The notes: generated by a model from the sequence alone, not told the origin. A DNA stretch of 64,000 bases from Hamadaea sp. (GCF_013362815.1 NZ_JABFVK010000061.1:1-64000); one strand, 5' to 3'. Counted from the first letter of the stretch, positions 7,302-16,404 are shown. Numbers and translations: made by a program.

Positions 7302-10229
7302 TCAGCCGTTCGGGAACAGGGCGGCGTAGTCGCCGTAAGCCATGGCGATGTCGCTCTGTGCCCAGAACCGGTGATAGGTGAACGTCGGTACGGACCCACC
7401 GTTCAGGTAGGCCTGGACCGCCGGCCAGTTCGGGTCGTTCTTGTACCAGGACCGGATGTCCAGGAACGACTTGCCCGACGCGATCGGGTCACCGTTGGAC
7501 ATCGCCCCGGTCCAGCCGGACGGGATGTAGAGGCCCTGGTGGGTCGAGGCGTTGTAGACGTCGTCGAACCGGTTGTAGTCCGACCGGGTCTCCGGGATGC
7601 CCACGCCCTTGCTGTCGCTGTTGGCGTACAGCGCGTCGATCAGCGCCTTGGCGGTGCTCTTCGCCGAGGTGCTGCCCGACTTGGCGGCGTAGTACATGAG
7701 CAGACGAGCGTAGGCCGCCGCGACACCGGCGTCCGAGCCACGTGCGGTGATCGTCACGTGCAGGTTGGTGTTGGCCTGCGGCGACGTCGGGTTCCACGTG
7801 TTCGGCGCGCCGGACCACGACATGTCGGACGGGATGAGGAAGCTCGACCCGCTGACCGTCGTATTCGCGATCGCCCACGTCGTCCACTTGTCCAGGATGG
7901 ACTTGGCCTTGGCGTCGTTGCTCACGTAGTAGTACTCCGCCAGCCGCTCGAGCGACCACGCCTGCATGCCGAACCACTGGTTCGACGGCGGGTCGTGGTA
8001 GACCGGCTGGTAGTCGTAGAACATGCCGTAGAACGTCGGGGTGCCGCTCGGCGGGGTGCCGTAGTTGCCACCCCAGCTGTTCGTGGCGCCACCGGCGATC
8101 GCGCCCTCCGACGACTGGAGCCACTGGTAGAACTCCAGCTGGCGCTGAAGGCTGGTGGTCCAGTCCGCGTTCGCGGTCGGCGAGGTGGGCTTGAGGCCCG
8201 CGACGTTCGACAGCGCGTACGCGGCCAGGGGGTTCTGGTAGCCGAAGTGGTTGAAGCTGGAACCGATGCGCCACGACCACTGGTCGCTCATGCCACCGCC
8301 CCAGGCGTAGTACCAGGAGAGCAGGTAGTGCTCCGAGTCCCGGCCGGTGCCCGCGGGACAAGCCGAGGCGCCGATGCAGTTCCCGATCTTCTTGAAGTAC
8401 TTGTCGAACAGCGCGTACCGGAGGTAGTCGCCCATCTTGGCGGCCTTCGACACGGTCGTCGCGACGTCGGCCTGCTTGCCTTGAGCGGTCGACCACTGCA
8501 GCGCCCAGTACGCCGCCTCGACGGCGCGGGCGTCCGCGTCCGGCGCGTTGGTGTACTTCCACTGCTTGGACGGCGTACCCGACTCCTTGATGAAGAGGTC
8601 GAGGAAGCCGTACTGGCCACCGGCGGTGAAGTTCTCACAGCTGGGCTGCGGAACCGTCTCCCACACCGACTCCTGCGGACCGCGCTGGAAGGTGTTGATG
8701 TACGACACCCGCGTGGTCTTGTCACCGCAGTGCCCGTAGCCGTACTTGTTGTCGACGTCCAGCAGCCAGTGCATGCCGTAGATGTCGCCGGTGCCGTAGG
8801 TGCTGGTCAGCTCGGACTTCAGCGGGTCCACACCGACCGGCACGCTGGACTCCAGCGGCGACGGGTACTGGTCCGGGTAGTCGTGCTCCGCGGCGTACTG
8901 CGGGGTGCCGGAAGCGCCGGCCGTCGGCTGGTCGGCGTGGGACGGGATGATGTACTTCTCCATCGTCGCCCAGGCCTGGTTGAACGGGGTCCAGTTCTGC
9001 GACACCCGGCCGTACTGTGCCTCGAGCCAGAGCCAGAAGCTGAACGCCTCGGACGTCGTCTCGTGACCGTAGTCCGGCGCCTCGACGATCAGCGTCTCGA
9101 TCGAGTGGTAGGGCACACCCTCGGGGGAGAAGTAGCCGTTCGCCGGGTTCTTGATCTTGTTGTACTGCTCCAGGAACCGCTGGACGTAGACCGGCTGGTC
9201 GTTGTCCGACTCGGTCACGGCGACCGTCGCCGCGGTGTATCCCGTCGCGGTGGCGGAGACCGTCGCGGTGCCGTTGGCGTTGTCCGCGTCCTCGGCCGCC
9301 GCGATCGTGATGTTCTGGTTCGTCGACCAGTTCGACGGGGTGAACGTCAGGGTCGCGGGCGTGACCGTGATGTCGGTGTCCCCGGCGCTCCGGGCGACCG
9401 CCACTGTCACGTTCGCCGTCGGCGCGGCCGACAACTTGACGCCGACCGTCGTCGAGGAGCCCTCAGGCACGGACGCCGAGGCGGCGCTCGCCACGATCGA
9501 CGGCCCGGTCACCGCGTCCACGATCACCGTGATCTGGGCGGTAGCGGTACCGCCTTGGTTGTCGTACGCCTTCGCCTGGAAGGTGTAGGTGCCGGCGGGC
9601 AGCGCCGAGACCGACCAGGAGTACGGCGAGGTGGCGTCCGAACCGAGCAGGCTGCCGTCCCGGTAGAACTCGACGTTCGCCACCGTGCCGGGCGCGGTGT
9701 CGCTGGCCGAGGCCGCGATCGTGAACGCTGCGGGGGCGGAGAAGTGCGTGTTCGTCGCCGGGCTCGTGATGCTCACCGTGGGCGGGGTGTTCGCCCCGGT
9801 GCAGGCCACACCGTTGATCTTGAAGTCGGTGGGCTTGCCGTTCGACCCGTACCAGTTGGCGTTGAACCCGATCGAGGTGGTGCCGTTGGTCGGGATGCTG
9901 CCGTTCCAGGACATGTTCGTCGCGGTGACCACCGCGCCGGACTGCGACCAGTTGGCCGACCAGCCCTGGATGTTGTTCTGCCCGTTCGGGAAGGTGAACT
10001 GCAGCGACCAGGAGCTCCAGGCGTCGCCGAGGTTTCGCAACGTCACGCTGGCGGTGAAACCGCCCTGGTTGTTGCCGCCGTTCCAGTCGCTGGTCGCGTA
10101 GTCGACCGAACAGGAGACGGCAGCGTGGGCGGGTGCCGCGCCGGCGACGATGCCGGCGGCGGCCAGGACGGCCGACACGGCGAGCGCCAGGATGCGCCTG
10201 AGCCGGGTGCGGCGGGGGGTGAGCTTCAT
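7302..10229 (-). CDS. Secreted GH48 cellulase with N-terminal CBM2
   Basis: This is a predicted extracellular processive cellulase (reducing-end cellobiohydrolase) of family 48, 975 residues long. A signal peptide with an arginine-rich N-region covers about residues 1-36 (cleavage after AHA). A family 2 carbohydrate-binding module follows at about 38-135 (CSVDYATSDWNGG, GWSANWSQSG), then an Ig-like linker domain (about 142-240) and a Calx-beta-like segment (about 245-340). The GH48 catalytic domain (about 350-975) contains PDYGHETTSEA near residue 395, where the family's acid glutamate lies. Actinomycetes usually carry one GH48 gene per genome as the core of a cellulase set. The ATG is preceded by the Shine-Dalgarno GAGGAG. 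A long leader separates it from a CebR-type operator at 10562-10575. Confidence 0.95.
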   Translation of the reverse strand: MKLTPRRTRLRRILALAVSAVLAAAGIVAGAAPAHAAVSCSVDYATSDWNGGNNQGGFTASVTLRNLGDAWSSWSLQFTFPNGQNNIQGWSANWSQSGAVVTATNMSWNGSIPTNGTTSIGFNANWYGSNGKPTDFKINGVACTGANTPPTVSITSPATNTHFSAPAAFTIAASASDTAPGTVANVEFYRDGSLLGSDATSPYSWSVSALPAGTYTFQAKAYDNQGGTATAQITVIVDAVTGPSIVASAASASVPEGSSTTVGVKLSAAPTANVTVAVARSAGDTDITVTPATLTFTPSNWSTNQNITIAAAEDADNANGTATVSATATGYTAATVAVTESDNDQPVYVQRFLEQYNKIKNPANGYFSPEGVPYHSIETLIVEAPDYGHETTSEAFSFWLWLEAQYGRVSQNWTPFNQAWATMEKYIIPSHADQPTAGASGTPQYAAEHDYPDQYPSPLESSVPVGVDPLKSELTSTYGTGDIYGMHWLLDVDNKYGYGHCGDKTTRVSYINTFQRGPQESVWETVPQPSCENFTAGGQYGFLDLFIKESGTPSKQWKYTNAPDADARAVEAAYWALQWSTAQGKQADVATTVSKAAKMGDYLRYALFDKYFKKIGNCIGASACPAGTGRDSEHYLLSWYYAWGGGMSDQWSWRIGSSFNHFGYQNPLAAYALSNVAGLKPTSPTANADWTTSLQRQLEFYQWLQSSEGAIAGGATNSWGGNYGTPPSGTPTFYGMFYDYQPVYHDPPSNQWFGMQAWSLERLAEYYYVSNDAKAKSILDKWTTWAIANTTVSGSSFLIPSDMSWSGAPNTWNPTSPQANTNLHVTITARGSDAGVAAAYARLLMYYAAKSGSTSAKSTAKALIDALYANSDSKGVGIPETRSDYNRFDDVYNASTHQGLYIPSGWTGAMSNGDPIASGKSFLDIRSWYKNDPNWPAVQAYLNGGSVPTFTYHRFWAQSDIAMAYGDYAALFPNG

Positions 10230-10319
10230 GCGTACTCCTCGCGGGGGATGGGCAGGCAGACCGCTGGGGATGATGCGGGGTCGGCACTGGGCGGTGCCGA
10301 CCCCTGGGCGGTTTGCGTC

Positions 10320-10445
10320 TTATCCGGTGGAGCGGGTGGAGCCGGGTTCGGTGAAACGGTCGAATCCGTGGGGGCCGGACAGGCAGAAATCAGCCGCGAT
10401 GTGAGATGCCCGGTCAGGGCTTCGCAGAATGTGGTGCTCGGGCAT
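10320..10445 (-). CDS. Candidate 41-residue small ORF in the GH48 leader
   Basis: An ATG at 10445 on the minus strand follows the good Shine-Dalgarno AGGAG at a spacing of eight bases. It opens a 41-codon frame that begins MPEHHILRSPDR. It lies within the expected 5' leader of the GH48 mRNA, downstream of the CebR-type operator and 90 bases before the GH48 start. I do not recognise the peptide. It could be a leader peptide, a small protein, or a chance open frame. The ribosome-binding site is its main support. Confidence 0.35.
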   Translation of the reverse strand: MPEHHILRSPDRASHIAADFCLSGPHGFDRFTEPGSTRSTG

Positions 10446-10561
10446 TACGATGTCTCCTGTCCGTGGAGCCGTGCGGCTTGCGTCGTGCGGGGGACACCGG
10501 GGCGGATGTGGGCGCATCCGCCCCGCCGCATGTCTGCAGGCAGGCACGGTGTATTCACTTC

Positions 10562-10575
10562 TGGGAGCGCTCCCA
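10562..10575. promoter_or_regulatory. CebR/CelR-type operator for the GH48 cellulase
   Basis: TGGGAGCGCTCCCA is a perfect 14-base palindrome and matches the known consensus of CebR (Streptomyces) and CelR (Thermobifida), which repress cellulase genes until cello-oligosaccharides appear. On the minus strand TATACG (10585-10580) immediately precedes it and could be a -10 hexamer. That would put the start of transcription in the operator and leave a leader of over 300 bases before GH48. The leader holds only the small ORF described separately. The stretch 10586-10708, behind the neighbouring LacI gene, shows nothing else I can name. Confidence 0.82.
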
Positions 10576-10708
10576 TATTCGTATAGGGAACTCCGTTGTG
10601 TTAGAGATTTAACCCTCTGGTCGGCCAGTTGTGAAGACCCTGTTTCCCCAGGTCCACAGTGGACAAAAATATTGGCACACTCTTGCCTTGATCAACTGAC
10701 CAAGTAGA

Positions 10709-11746
10709 TCAGTGAGTGATCGGGCCGGTGGAGGAGCGTACGGTCAGGTTCGGGGCCAGCAGCGTCACGTTGGGCACGGTGACTCCGTCCAGCTTCGCCA
10801 TGAGCAGTTCGACCGCCCGGCGGCCGACCTCCGACGCCGGGATCGGCACCGAGGTGAGCGCGGGGGTGGCCCGCTCGGCGATCTCGTCCGGGCAGATGGC
10901 CACGACCGAGACGTCGTCCGGTACGCGACGGTCCAGCTCCCGCAAGGCGGTCAGCACGTGATCGACGGCCGCCTCGTTGTGCACGATCAGGCCGGTGGCG
11001 TGCGGCACCGAGCGCAGCGCCTCCAGGGCGGCGGCGTACGTCGGCTCGCAGGGACGGGCGACCGCGGTCAGCCCGGCCGTCCGGGCGGCCTCCATCACGC
11101 CGTCCCGCGTACGCCGGGCGAAGCCGGTGTCCCGGTCGTAGACCACCTGTGGCGCACCGAGGAGGGCGATCTCCTGATGCCCGAGCGCAGCCAAGTGCTG
11201 TACGCACGCTGCCCCGGCGGCGGCGAAGTCGAGGTCGACACAGGTGAGCCCGTCCGCCGACGCCGGCAGTCCGATGAGGACGCTGGGCCGGTCGAGTTCC
11301 AGCAACGTCGGTACGCGGGGATCGTGCGTCTCGACGTCCATGAGGATCAGCCCGTCGACCAGCGCGCTCCCGGCGATGCGGCGTACGCCGGCCGCCCCTT
11401 CGTCCGCGGTCAACAGCAGCACGTCGTGCTCGACACTCCGGGCGCCGGTCAGCACGGCCATCGCGAACTGCATGAGGATGGGCAGGTGCATACCGGGGCG
11501 CAGAGGTAGCGCCAGGGCGATCACGTTGGCCTTGTTGCTGGCCAGTGAGCGCGCTCCGGCATGGGGATGGAAGCCCAGCGTACGGATGCTGGCCATCACC
11601 CGGGCCCGGGTCGTCGCCGAGATCGTCCGCTTGCCGCTGAGCACATAGGACACCGTGCTGGCCGCGACTCCGGCATGCTTGGCGACGTCCGTGATCGTGA
11701 CGACGTTGCCGCGAGCCCGCCCAGAGGGGTTGGAAGTAGTGGTCAT
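10709..11746 (-). CDS. LacI-family regulator coupled to the GH3 gene
   Basis: This is a 345-residue LacI/GalR regulator. The helix-turn-helix is at about residues 17-45 (ITDVAKHAGVAASTVSYVLSG), with a hinge near 60-70 (AGARSLASNKA), followed by the sugar-binding core. The recognition positions equivalent to LacI 17, 18 and 22 are Ala, Ser and Tyr, different from the regulator at 4486. Its ATG overlaps the GH3 stop codon (ATGA, 11746-11743), so it is translated with GH3. The tandem palindromes before GH3 (14571-14618) are its likely operators, giving autoregulation. Whether it also reads the CebR-type site of GH48 is open: the half-sites differ (GGGAGC against CGAAGC), so I think not. Confidence 0.9.
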   Translation of the reverse strand: MTTTSNPSGRARGNVVTITDVAKHAGVAASTVSYVLSGKRTISATTRARVMASIRTLGFHPHAGARSLASNKANVIALALPLRPGMHLPILMQFAMAVLTGARSVEHDVLLLTADEGAAGVRRIAGSALVDGLILMDVETHDPRVPTLLELDRPSVLIGLPASADGLTCVDLDFAAAGAACVQHLAALGHQEIALLGAPQVVYDRDTGFARRTRDGVMEAARTAGLTAVARPCEPTYAAALEALRSVPHATGLIVHNEAAVDHVLTALRELDRRVPDDVSVVAICPDEIAERATPALTSVPIPASEVGRRAVELLMAKLDGVTVPNVTLLAPNLTVRSSTGPITH

Positions 11747-14538
11747 CGGGCGAACGCCAGTTCCTCGACGGTCGTGCCGACCGAGCCGTAGACGAGATAG
11801 AGGTCGTGCACGCCGTCCACGCTAGCGGTCGGCACGCGCTGACCGGGCACCACCTTCGCCAGCTCCGGACCGGAGAACGGATCGTCGACGCGGATGGACA
11901 CCGCACCGCCGTGACCGTGGATCTGCGTCGTGCGTACCCCTGAGAGATCGACGCCCTGGAAGCACAGCCAGGCGCCGTCCTCGACGGCCTTGACCCCGTC
12001 GGCGGCGAGAGCGATCCCGCTGTACTCGTCGTTGTCCACGGCCCGGACCGGCTGGTCCACGGCCCGGCGGGTGCCGATGACCGTGCCTCGGACGGCGAGC
12101 GTCGCGGTGAGGCGGATGTCGGAGCTGGAGCGGCCCACCATGATCTTGTGCCGGGCGGCCTCGACCACCAGGCGGCCGGTGGTGACGTCCCAGAAGGCCA
12201 GGTCGTCGACGTGGACCGGCAGGCTGACCTCGCGGGACTCGCCCGGCTGGAGGGTGAACTTGGTGAATCCGCGCAGCTGGCGCAGCGGTTGCTTGACCCG
12301 CGACCGCTGCTGGTGCGAGTAGAGCTGGACGACCTCGGTGCCGGGCCGCGAGCCGGTGTTCGTGACGGTGCAGGTGACGGTCACGGTCTCGCCGGCCGCC
12401 GCACCTTCGGCAGAGATCCGCAGTCCCGCGTATTCGAAGGTGGTGTACGACAGACCGTGACCGAACGGGTACAGCGGGGTGCCGCGGTAGTAGAGGTAGG
12501 TCGCGTCGTTGGCGATGATGTCGTAGTCGAAGATGTCCGGCAGCTCGCAGGCGCTGCGATACCAGGTCTGCGGCAGCCGCCCGCCCGGGTCGGCCGCGCC
12601 GGTCAGCACGTCGGCGACGGCCCGGCCCAGCTCCTGCCCCGCGTGCGAACTCCACAGCACCGCAGGGAGATGGACCTCGGCCCAGCCGACCGCGTACGGG
12701 TAGCTGCTGACCAGCAGCAACGCGGTCGAGGCGTTGGCCGCGTACACCTCCTTCAGGAGGTTCTCCTGCCCCGGAGGCAGCGCCAGGTCCGCGCGATCCT
12801 CGGTCTCCCGGCCGTTGACCAGCGGGTGGTTGCCCAGTACGACCACTGCGGCATCCGCGCTCGCGGCCGCGGCGGCGGCCTGAGCCGCGCCGTCGACCAC
12901 CAACTCGACCTCGAACGGCACCGGCTGCGCGCCGAGCGTCAGGTCCGCCTGCAGGCCGCCCAGCTCCTCGTTGCCCGGCGACGCGTGGTGGCGGATCACG
13001 ACCGTGCCGTCCACCTGCTCGTCCAGCCGGAACAGCTCGCGTACCGTCCACTCCGACGGCCCGTCCGAGCCCGCGTCGAGCGTGCCTTTCGCCCCGCTCT
13101 GCGCGATGTCCGCGGCCGGTCCGCCGACCGGGCCGTCCTGGTCCGCGCTGGTGTTGACCCGCAGGAACCGCCCGGTCGCGGTCGAGCGCAAGGTCACCAC
13201 GCCCTGGCCCCAGTCGAAGATGTCGTAAGCACACAGCGCGTCGTCGAGCCGTGCCCCGGTCTCGTCGACCACCAGGTATCGGCCGTCCTTCTTCAGCGCG
13301 ACGCGATCGACGCCCTCCACGTGCAGGACGTTGGTCTTCTCCGCAAGTCCCTGCTTCACGGTGACGGCGTACGGGAGGGTGCCGCTGTACCAGTCGGTGT
13401 GGTTGCGGTCGGCCAGCGGCCCGATGACGGCCACCGTCTTGTGCCGGGCCGGGTCGAGCGGCAGCAGTTTGCACTCGGACTTCAGCAGCACGATCGACTG
13501 CCGGGCGGTCTCCAGGGCCAGCTCCTGGTGCTCCGCGGAGTTGATGACGTCGGCGCTCAGGCTGTTGTAGGGGTTGTCCTCGACCGGGTCGAACTCGCCC
13601 AGGCGGAAGCGGATCGTCAGCGCGCGCTTCACGGCTGTGTCCACATCAGACTCGTCCAGCAGGCCGCGCTGGATCGCTTCGCGCAGCCGGTCGATGGTGA
13701 TGTGCGAGTTGGTGTTCTGGTCCGTGAAGCTGTCGATGCCCGCCCGGACCGCTGCCCCATGGCTGGCCGCGTGATCGGGGAAGTACGCCTGCTGCGCCGG
13801 GTCGGCGAGGTTGTTCGGCGCGAACGCGTCGGAGACGACGAACACCTCGTCCGGCGTCCACGTACGCAGGTCGTCGTTGATGTGCGGAGTGACGTGCGCC
13901 GGGACGCCGTTGACGAGGTTGTAGGAGGCCATGACCGCGACCGCGGCACCGGAGGCGATCGCGCGCCGGTACGCCGGAAGTTCGTACTCCCGCAGCACGC
14001 GCGGAGTCAGGTTGCTGGAACTGAGGCAGCGGTCGGTCTCGTTGTTGTACCCGAGGAAGTGCTTCAACGTCGGGGCCGTCTTGAGGAACCGGGGATGATC
14101 GCCGCGCAGCCCCTCGGCGTACGCCTCACCCAGCACAGCGGTGAGGAAGGAGTCCTCGCTGTAGCCCTCTTCGTTGCGCCCCCAACGCGGATCACGCAAC
14201 GGATTGACGACCGGTGCCCACACGTTGAGGCCGCAGCGGGTCGGGTCCTTGTGGTGCAGTCCGCGTACCTCGTCCCCGGTCGCGTCGCCGACCCGCTTGA
14301 CCAGCCCGGGGTCCCAGGTCGCGCCCAGGCCGACCGCCTGGGGGAAGACGGTCGCTTCACCGAGCCAGGCCAGGCCGTGCAGCGCTTCGGTGCCGGTGGT
14401 GAACCGCCCGATGCCCAGCCGCTCGATGGCGGGCTGGTGCTGGTGCAGCAACGCGAGCTTCTCCTCGAGCGTGAGCTGCCCGAGCAGGCCTTCGACGCGG
14501 CGCTGTAGCGGCGCCGTGGGGTCGCGGAAGTCGGTCAT
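11743..14538 (-). CDS. GH3 beta-glucosidase/beta-xylosidase with an inserted beta-trefoil-like segment
   Basis: A 931-residue family 3 glycoside hydrolase without a signal peptide, so probably intracellular. The N-terminal barrel contains NPLRDPRWGRNEEGYSED (about 112-129), KHF near 159-161 and the nucleophile region FVVSDAF (Asp237). The C-terminal sandwich includes LPQTWYRS, PFGHGLSYT and a fibronectin-III-like domain. Residues about 395-480 (KDGRYLVVDETG, TGRFLRVNT) look like a fascin or beta-trefoil insertion, and a further sandwich-like tail follows about 810-931. GH3 enzymes release glucose, xylose or arabinose from oligosaccharides by retention; the overall layout resembles annotated xylan 1,4-beta-xylosidases. 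It leads an operon with a LacI regulator, behind two operators. Confidence 0.9.
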   Translation of the reverse strand: MTDFRDPTAPLQRRVEGLLGQLTLEEKLALLHQHQPAIERLGIGRFTTGTEALHGLAWLGEATVFPQAVGLGATWDPGLVKRVGDATGDEVRGLHHKDPTRCGLNVWAPVVNPLRDPRWGRNEEGYSEDSFLTAVLGEAYAEGLRGDHPRFLKTAPTLKHFLGYNNETDRCLSSSNLTPRVLREYELPAYRRAIASGAAVAVMASYNLVNGVPAHVTPHINDDLRTWTPDEVFVVSDAFAPNNLADPAQQAYFPDHAASHGAAVRAGIDSFTDQNTNSHITIDRLREAIQRGLLDESDVDTAVKRALTIRFRLGEFDPVEDNPYNSLSADVINSAEHQELALETARQSIVLLKSECKLLPLDPARHKTVAVIGPLADRNHTDWYSGTLPYAVTVKQGLAEKTNVLHVEGVDRVALKKDGRYLVVDETGARLDDALCAYDIFDWGQGVVTLRSTATGRFLRVNTSADQDGPVGGPAADIAQSGAKGTLDAGSDGPSEWTVRELFRLDEQVDGTVVIRHHASPGNEELGGLQADLTLGAQPVPFEVELVVDGAAQAAAAAASADAAVVVLGNHPLVNGRETEDRADLALPPGQENLLKEVYAANASTALLLVSSYPYAVGWAEVHLPAVLWSSHAGQELGRAVADVLTGAADPGGRLPQTWYRSACELPDIFDYDIIANDATYLYYRGTPLYPFGHGLSYTTFEYAGLRISAEGAAAGETVTVTCTVTNTGSRPGTEVVQLYSHQQRSRVKQPLRQLRGFTKFTLQPGESREVSLPVHVDDLAFWDVTTGRLVVEAARHKIMVGRSSSDIRLTATLAVRGTVIGTRRAVDQPVRAVDNDEYSGIALAADGVKAVEDGAWLCFQGVDLSGVRTTQIHGHGGAVSIRVDDPFSGPELAKVVPGQRVPTASVDGVHDLYLVYGSVGTTVEELAFAR

Positions 14539-14569
14539 CGGGGGTCACCCTCCGTCGTGAGGGCGGGTT

Positions 14570-14618
14570 GTCGAAGCGCTTCAACAGTACGCGTTGTTAA
14601 CGGTCGAAGCGCTTCGAC
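14570..14618. promoter_or_regulatory. Tandem LacI operators before the GH3-lacI operon
   Basis: Two palindromes lie upstream of the GH3 start: TCGAAGCGCTTCAA (14571-14584) and the perfect 16-mer GTCGAAGCGCTTCGAC (14603-14618). Their centres are 33 bases apart, about three helical turns, so two dimers would bind the same face of the DNA. The CG-centred palindrome is typical for LacI-family operators. The coupled regulator at 10709-11746 is the likely ligand. Confidence 0.78.
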
Positions 14619-14682
14619 AACTACGCCGAAGAGTTGATGTCGAATGTGTTTCGGGGACTTGTCCAAGAGGTCTACCGGAACC

Positions 14683-14726
14683 GCTCCCACGCCGTCAAGA
14701 GCCCGTGCACTAGACGCCGTGGGAGC
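14683..14726. other. Unassigned inverted repeat
   Basis: GCTCCCACG (14683-14691) pairs with CGTGGGAGC (14718-14726) across a 26-base loop. It lies in the non-coding stretch between the GH3 operators and the family C palindrome. I see no gene here and cannot assign a role. Confidence 0.4.
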
Positions 14727-14755
14727 ACGCTATTGCGGGGAGCGCGCCCTTTTTC

Positions 14756-14820
14756 GCGCTGGATCAGGGTTCTCGGTCGAATCTTGACCCAAGATTCGAC
14801 CCGAAACCCTGATCCAGCGC
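14756..14820. repeat. Intergenic palindrome, family C, copy 1
   Basis: The arms at 14756-14786 and 14790-14820 match at 28 of 31 positions around a 3-base loop (left arm begins GCGCTGGATCAGGGTT). Related copies are at 46635-46699 and 55224-55290. It begins six bases after the stop codon of the ROK regulator and probably also ends that transcript. No T-tract follows. Confidence 0.85.
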
Positions 14821-14826
14821 CGGGAA

Positions 14827-16041
14827 CTAGGGGGTCGGGAGGCGACCGGAGTCGATCGTGTCGAGCACCCGGGCCGCGCCGCCGGTCGCCGCCGCGCCGA
14901 GTTCGAGCGTCGACGCGACGAGACGCGTACCGCCGGCTTCGGGGGCGATCGAACGGGCGCGCAACTCGGCCTCGGCGGCCGGGATGAGCCAGGGTGCCAG
15001 CTGCACGAAGTAGCCGCCGAGCACCACGACATCCGGGTTGAGCAGGTTCGCCACCGTGGCGACCCCGTGACCGAGGTGCTTACCGGTCTCGGCCAGGGCG
15101 TCGAGCACCTTCGGGTCACCGGCCTTGGCCCGGCGTACGACCTCTTCGACCTCGGGTTCGAGTTCGGTGGGGGAGGAGGTGGCCGCGTCCGGCAGCGTAC
15201 GCGCGACGAGCGCCCCGACACCGGCGAGCGCCTCGAGACAGCCGCGTCGGCCGCAGCCGCAGACCGGTCCGCTCGGGTCGACGAGCAGGTGGCCGAACTC
15301 GCCGGCGAACCCGCGTTCGCCCCGCATGAGGCGGCCCTCGCTGATGATGCCCGCGCCGATGCCGATCTCGCCAGTGAGGTAGATCAGGTTGGCCGTCTCG
15401 GCGAAGCCGCCGTAGCGCTGCTCGGCGAGGACGGCCAGGTTGGCGTCGTTCTCGACCTCGATCGGGTAGGGCGGCTCACCGAGCGCCTTCCGCAGGGCCG
15501 ACCGCAGGTCGACGTCATGCCAGCGCAGGTTGGGGGCCAGCCGGACGATGCCGTCGCCACCCACCAACCCCGGTACGCCCACCGTCAACCCCAGGGTGCG
15601 GCGGCCTTCCTTCTCGACCTTGCCGACGGCCCGCTTGGCCAGGGCGGCGATCGAGGCGGCGGCCTGACCGGGATTGGCCGAGGACCCGGCGAACGCCCGC
15701 CGCCAGGACAACAGCTTGCGCCCGGCGAGGTCGACGGCGACCACCGTCATGTAGTCCGCGTTGACCTCCATGCCGATCGCCGCGTACGGCGAGCCGTCGA
15801 GCACCAGCATGGTGGCCGGGCGGCCGATCCGCCGCTCCGTCATCCCGGTCTCGCGGACGAGCCGGCGGTCGATGAGATCGGCGACGAGGCTGGAGACGGT
15901 GGCCTTGTTGAGGCCGGTCGCCGCCGCGATGTCGGCCCGGGAGCAGGGCGCGTTCATCCGCAGGTGGCGCAGGACGACGGCGAGGTTCGTGGCCCGCACG
16001 TCGGCGAAGTCGGCCGGTTGCGGCCCGCTCTGCATGGTGAT
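14827..16041 (-). CDS. ROK-family transcriptional regulator (XylR-like)
   Basis: A ROK-family repressor of about 404 residues. The N-terminal winged helix (LRMNAPCSRADIAAATGLNK, then ATVSSLVADLI) is followed by a ROK sugar-binding domain with the zinc motif CGCGRRGCLEA. It is divergent from the sugar-transport operon. The 23-base operator at 16321-16343 lies between them, and a close copy precedes GH31, so it is the likely xylose- or oligosaccharide-responsive repressor of the locus. I chose GTG 16041 because TGTGGAG stands at good spacing before it; TTG 16074 and ATG 16035 are in-frame alternatives. The gene lies alone between its promoter and the palindrome at 14756-14820. Confidence 0.88.
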   Translation of the reverse strand: MTMQSGPQPADFADVRATNLAVVLRHLRMNAPCSRADIAAATGLNKATVSSLVADLIDRRLVRETGMTERRIGRPATMLVLDGSPYAAIGMEVNADYMTVVAVDLAGRKLLSWRRAFAGSSANPGQAAASIAALAKRAVGKVEKEGRRTLGLTVGVPGLVGGDGIVRLAPNLRWHDVDLRSALRKALGEPPYPIEVENDANLAVLAEQRYGGFAETANLIYLTGEIGIGAGIISEGRLMRGERGFAGEFGHLLVDPSGPVCGCGRRGCLEALAGVGALVARTLPDAATSSPTELEPEVEEVVRRAKAGDPKVLDALAETGKHLGHGVATVANLLNPDVVVLGGYFVQLAPWLIPAAEAELRARSIAPEAGGTRLVASTLELGAAATGGAARVLDTIDSGRLPTP

Positions 16042-16320
16042 CACCGTCGGCTCCACAACGTGACTTCGTCGCAATTGACTGAACTCCTGGCGGCTCGCCC
16101 GAGCGGCTCCCCGGCGACTGCACTGGGACTGAACGCACTCGGACTGAACGCGCAGCGTGCCCCATCATGCCGTATCGCGGCACGTCGAGTCATCATCCAG
16201 CTCCTTGCGCTAGGGTTCCCCCGCCGCCGAGGACGCCTCGCCCGTCGCGACACCGTCCGGCGGCTCGAAGTAACAGCCTGGAAACGGCGCTTGTGGCGGT
16301 GGTCACCCGTCGGCTAATTT

Positions 16321-16343
16321 GTTTAGTCGGTAGACCAACTAAC
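16321..16343. promoter_or_regulatory. ROK/XylR-type operator before the binding-protein gene
   Basis: The site reads GTTTAGTCGG, then TAGA, then CCAACTAAC: inverted half-sites GTTTAGT and ACTAAC nine to ten bases apart. The site at 20151-20173 has the same layout (GTTTAGTCG, AAAGAGA, AACTAAT), sharing TTTAGTCG, AGA and AACTAA. The TTAGT/ACTAA half-sites are those known for XylR-type ROK regulators. It lies in the 363-base gap between the divergent ROK regulator and the binding-protein gene. I see nothing else defined in that gap. Confidence 0.78.
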
Positions 16344-16404
16344 TGTACCGCACAACCCCCCGCATCCCATACCCTCTACCCCCTCCACACGAAGGGAGTG
16401 TGCC

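Noticed and set aside
7371-10586. A 1071-codon open frame on the plus strand across GH48
   Set aside because: A shadow of the GH48 gene; the composition is that of a reverse frame and no family motif is present.
10709-11746. The GH3-coupled LacI protein as the CebR repressor of GH48
   Set aside because: Its recognition helix (Ala, Ser, Tyr) and its own operators (CGAAGCGCTTCG) differ from the CebR site (GGGAGCGCTCCC). The idea is kept only as a possibility.
12148-14508. A 786-codon open frame antisense to the GH3 gene
   Set aside because: No ribosome-binding site or motif, and GH3 is complete on the other strand.
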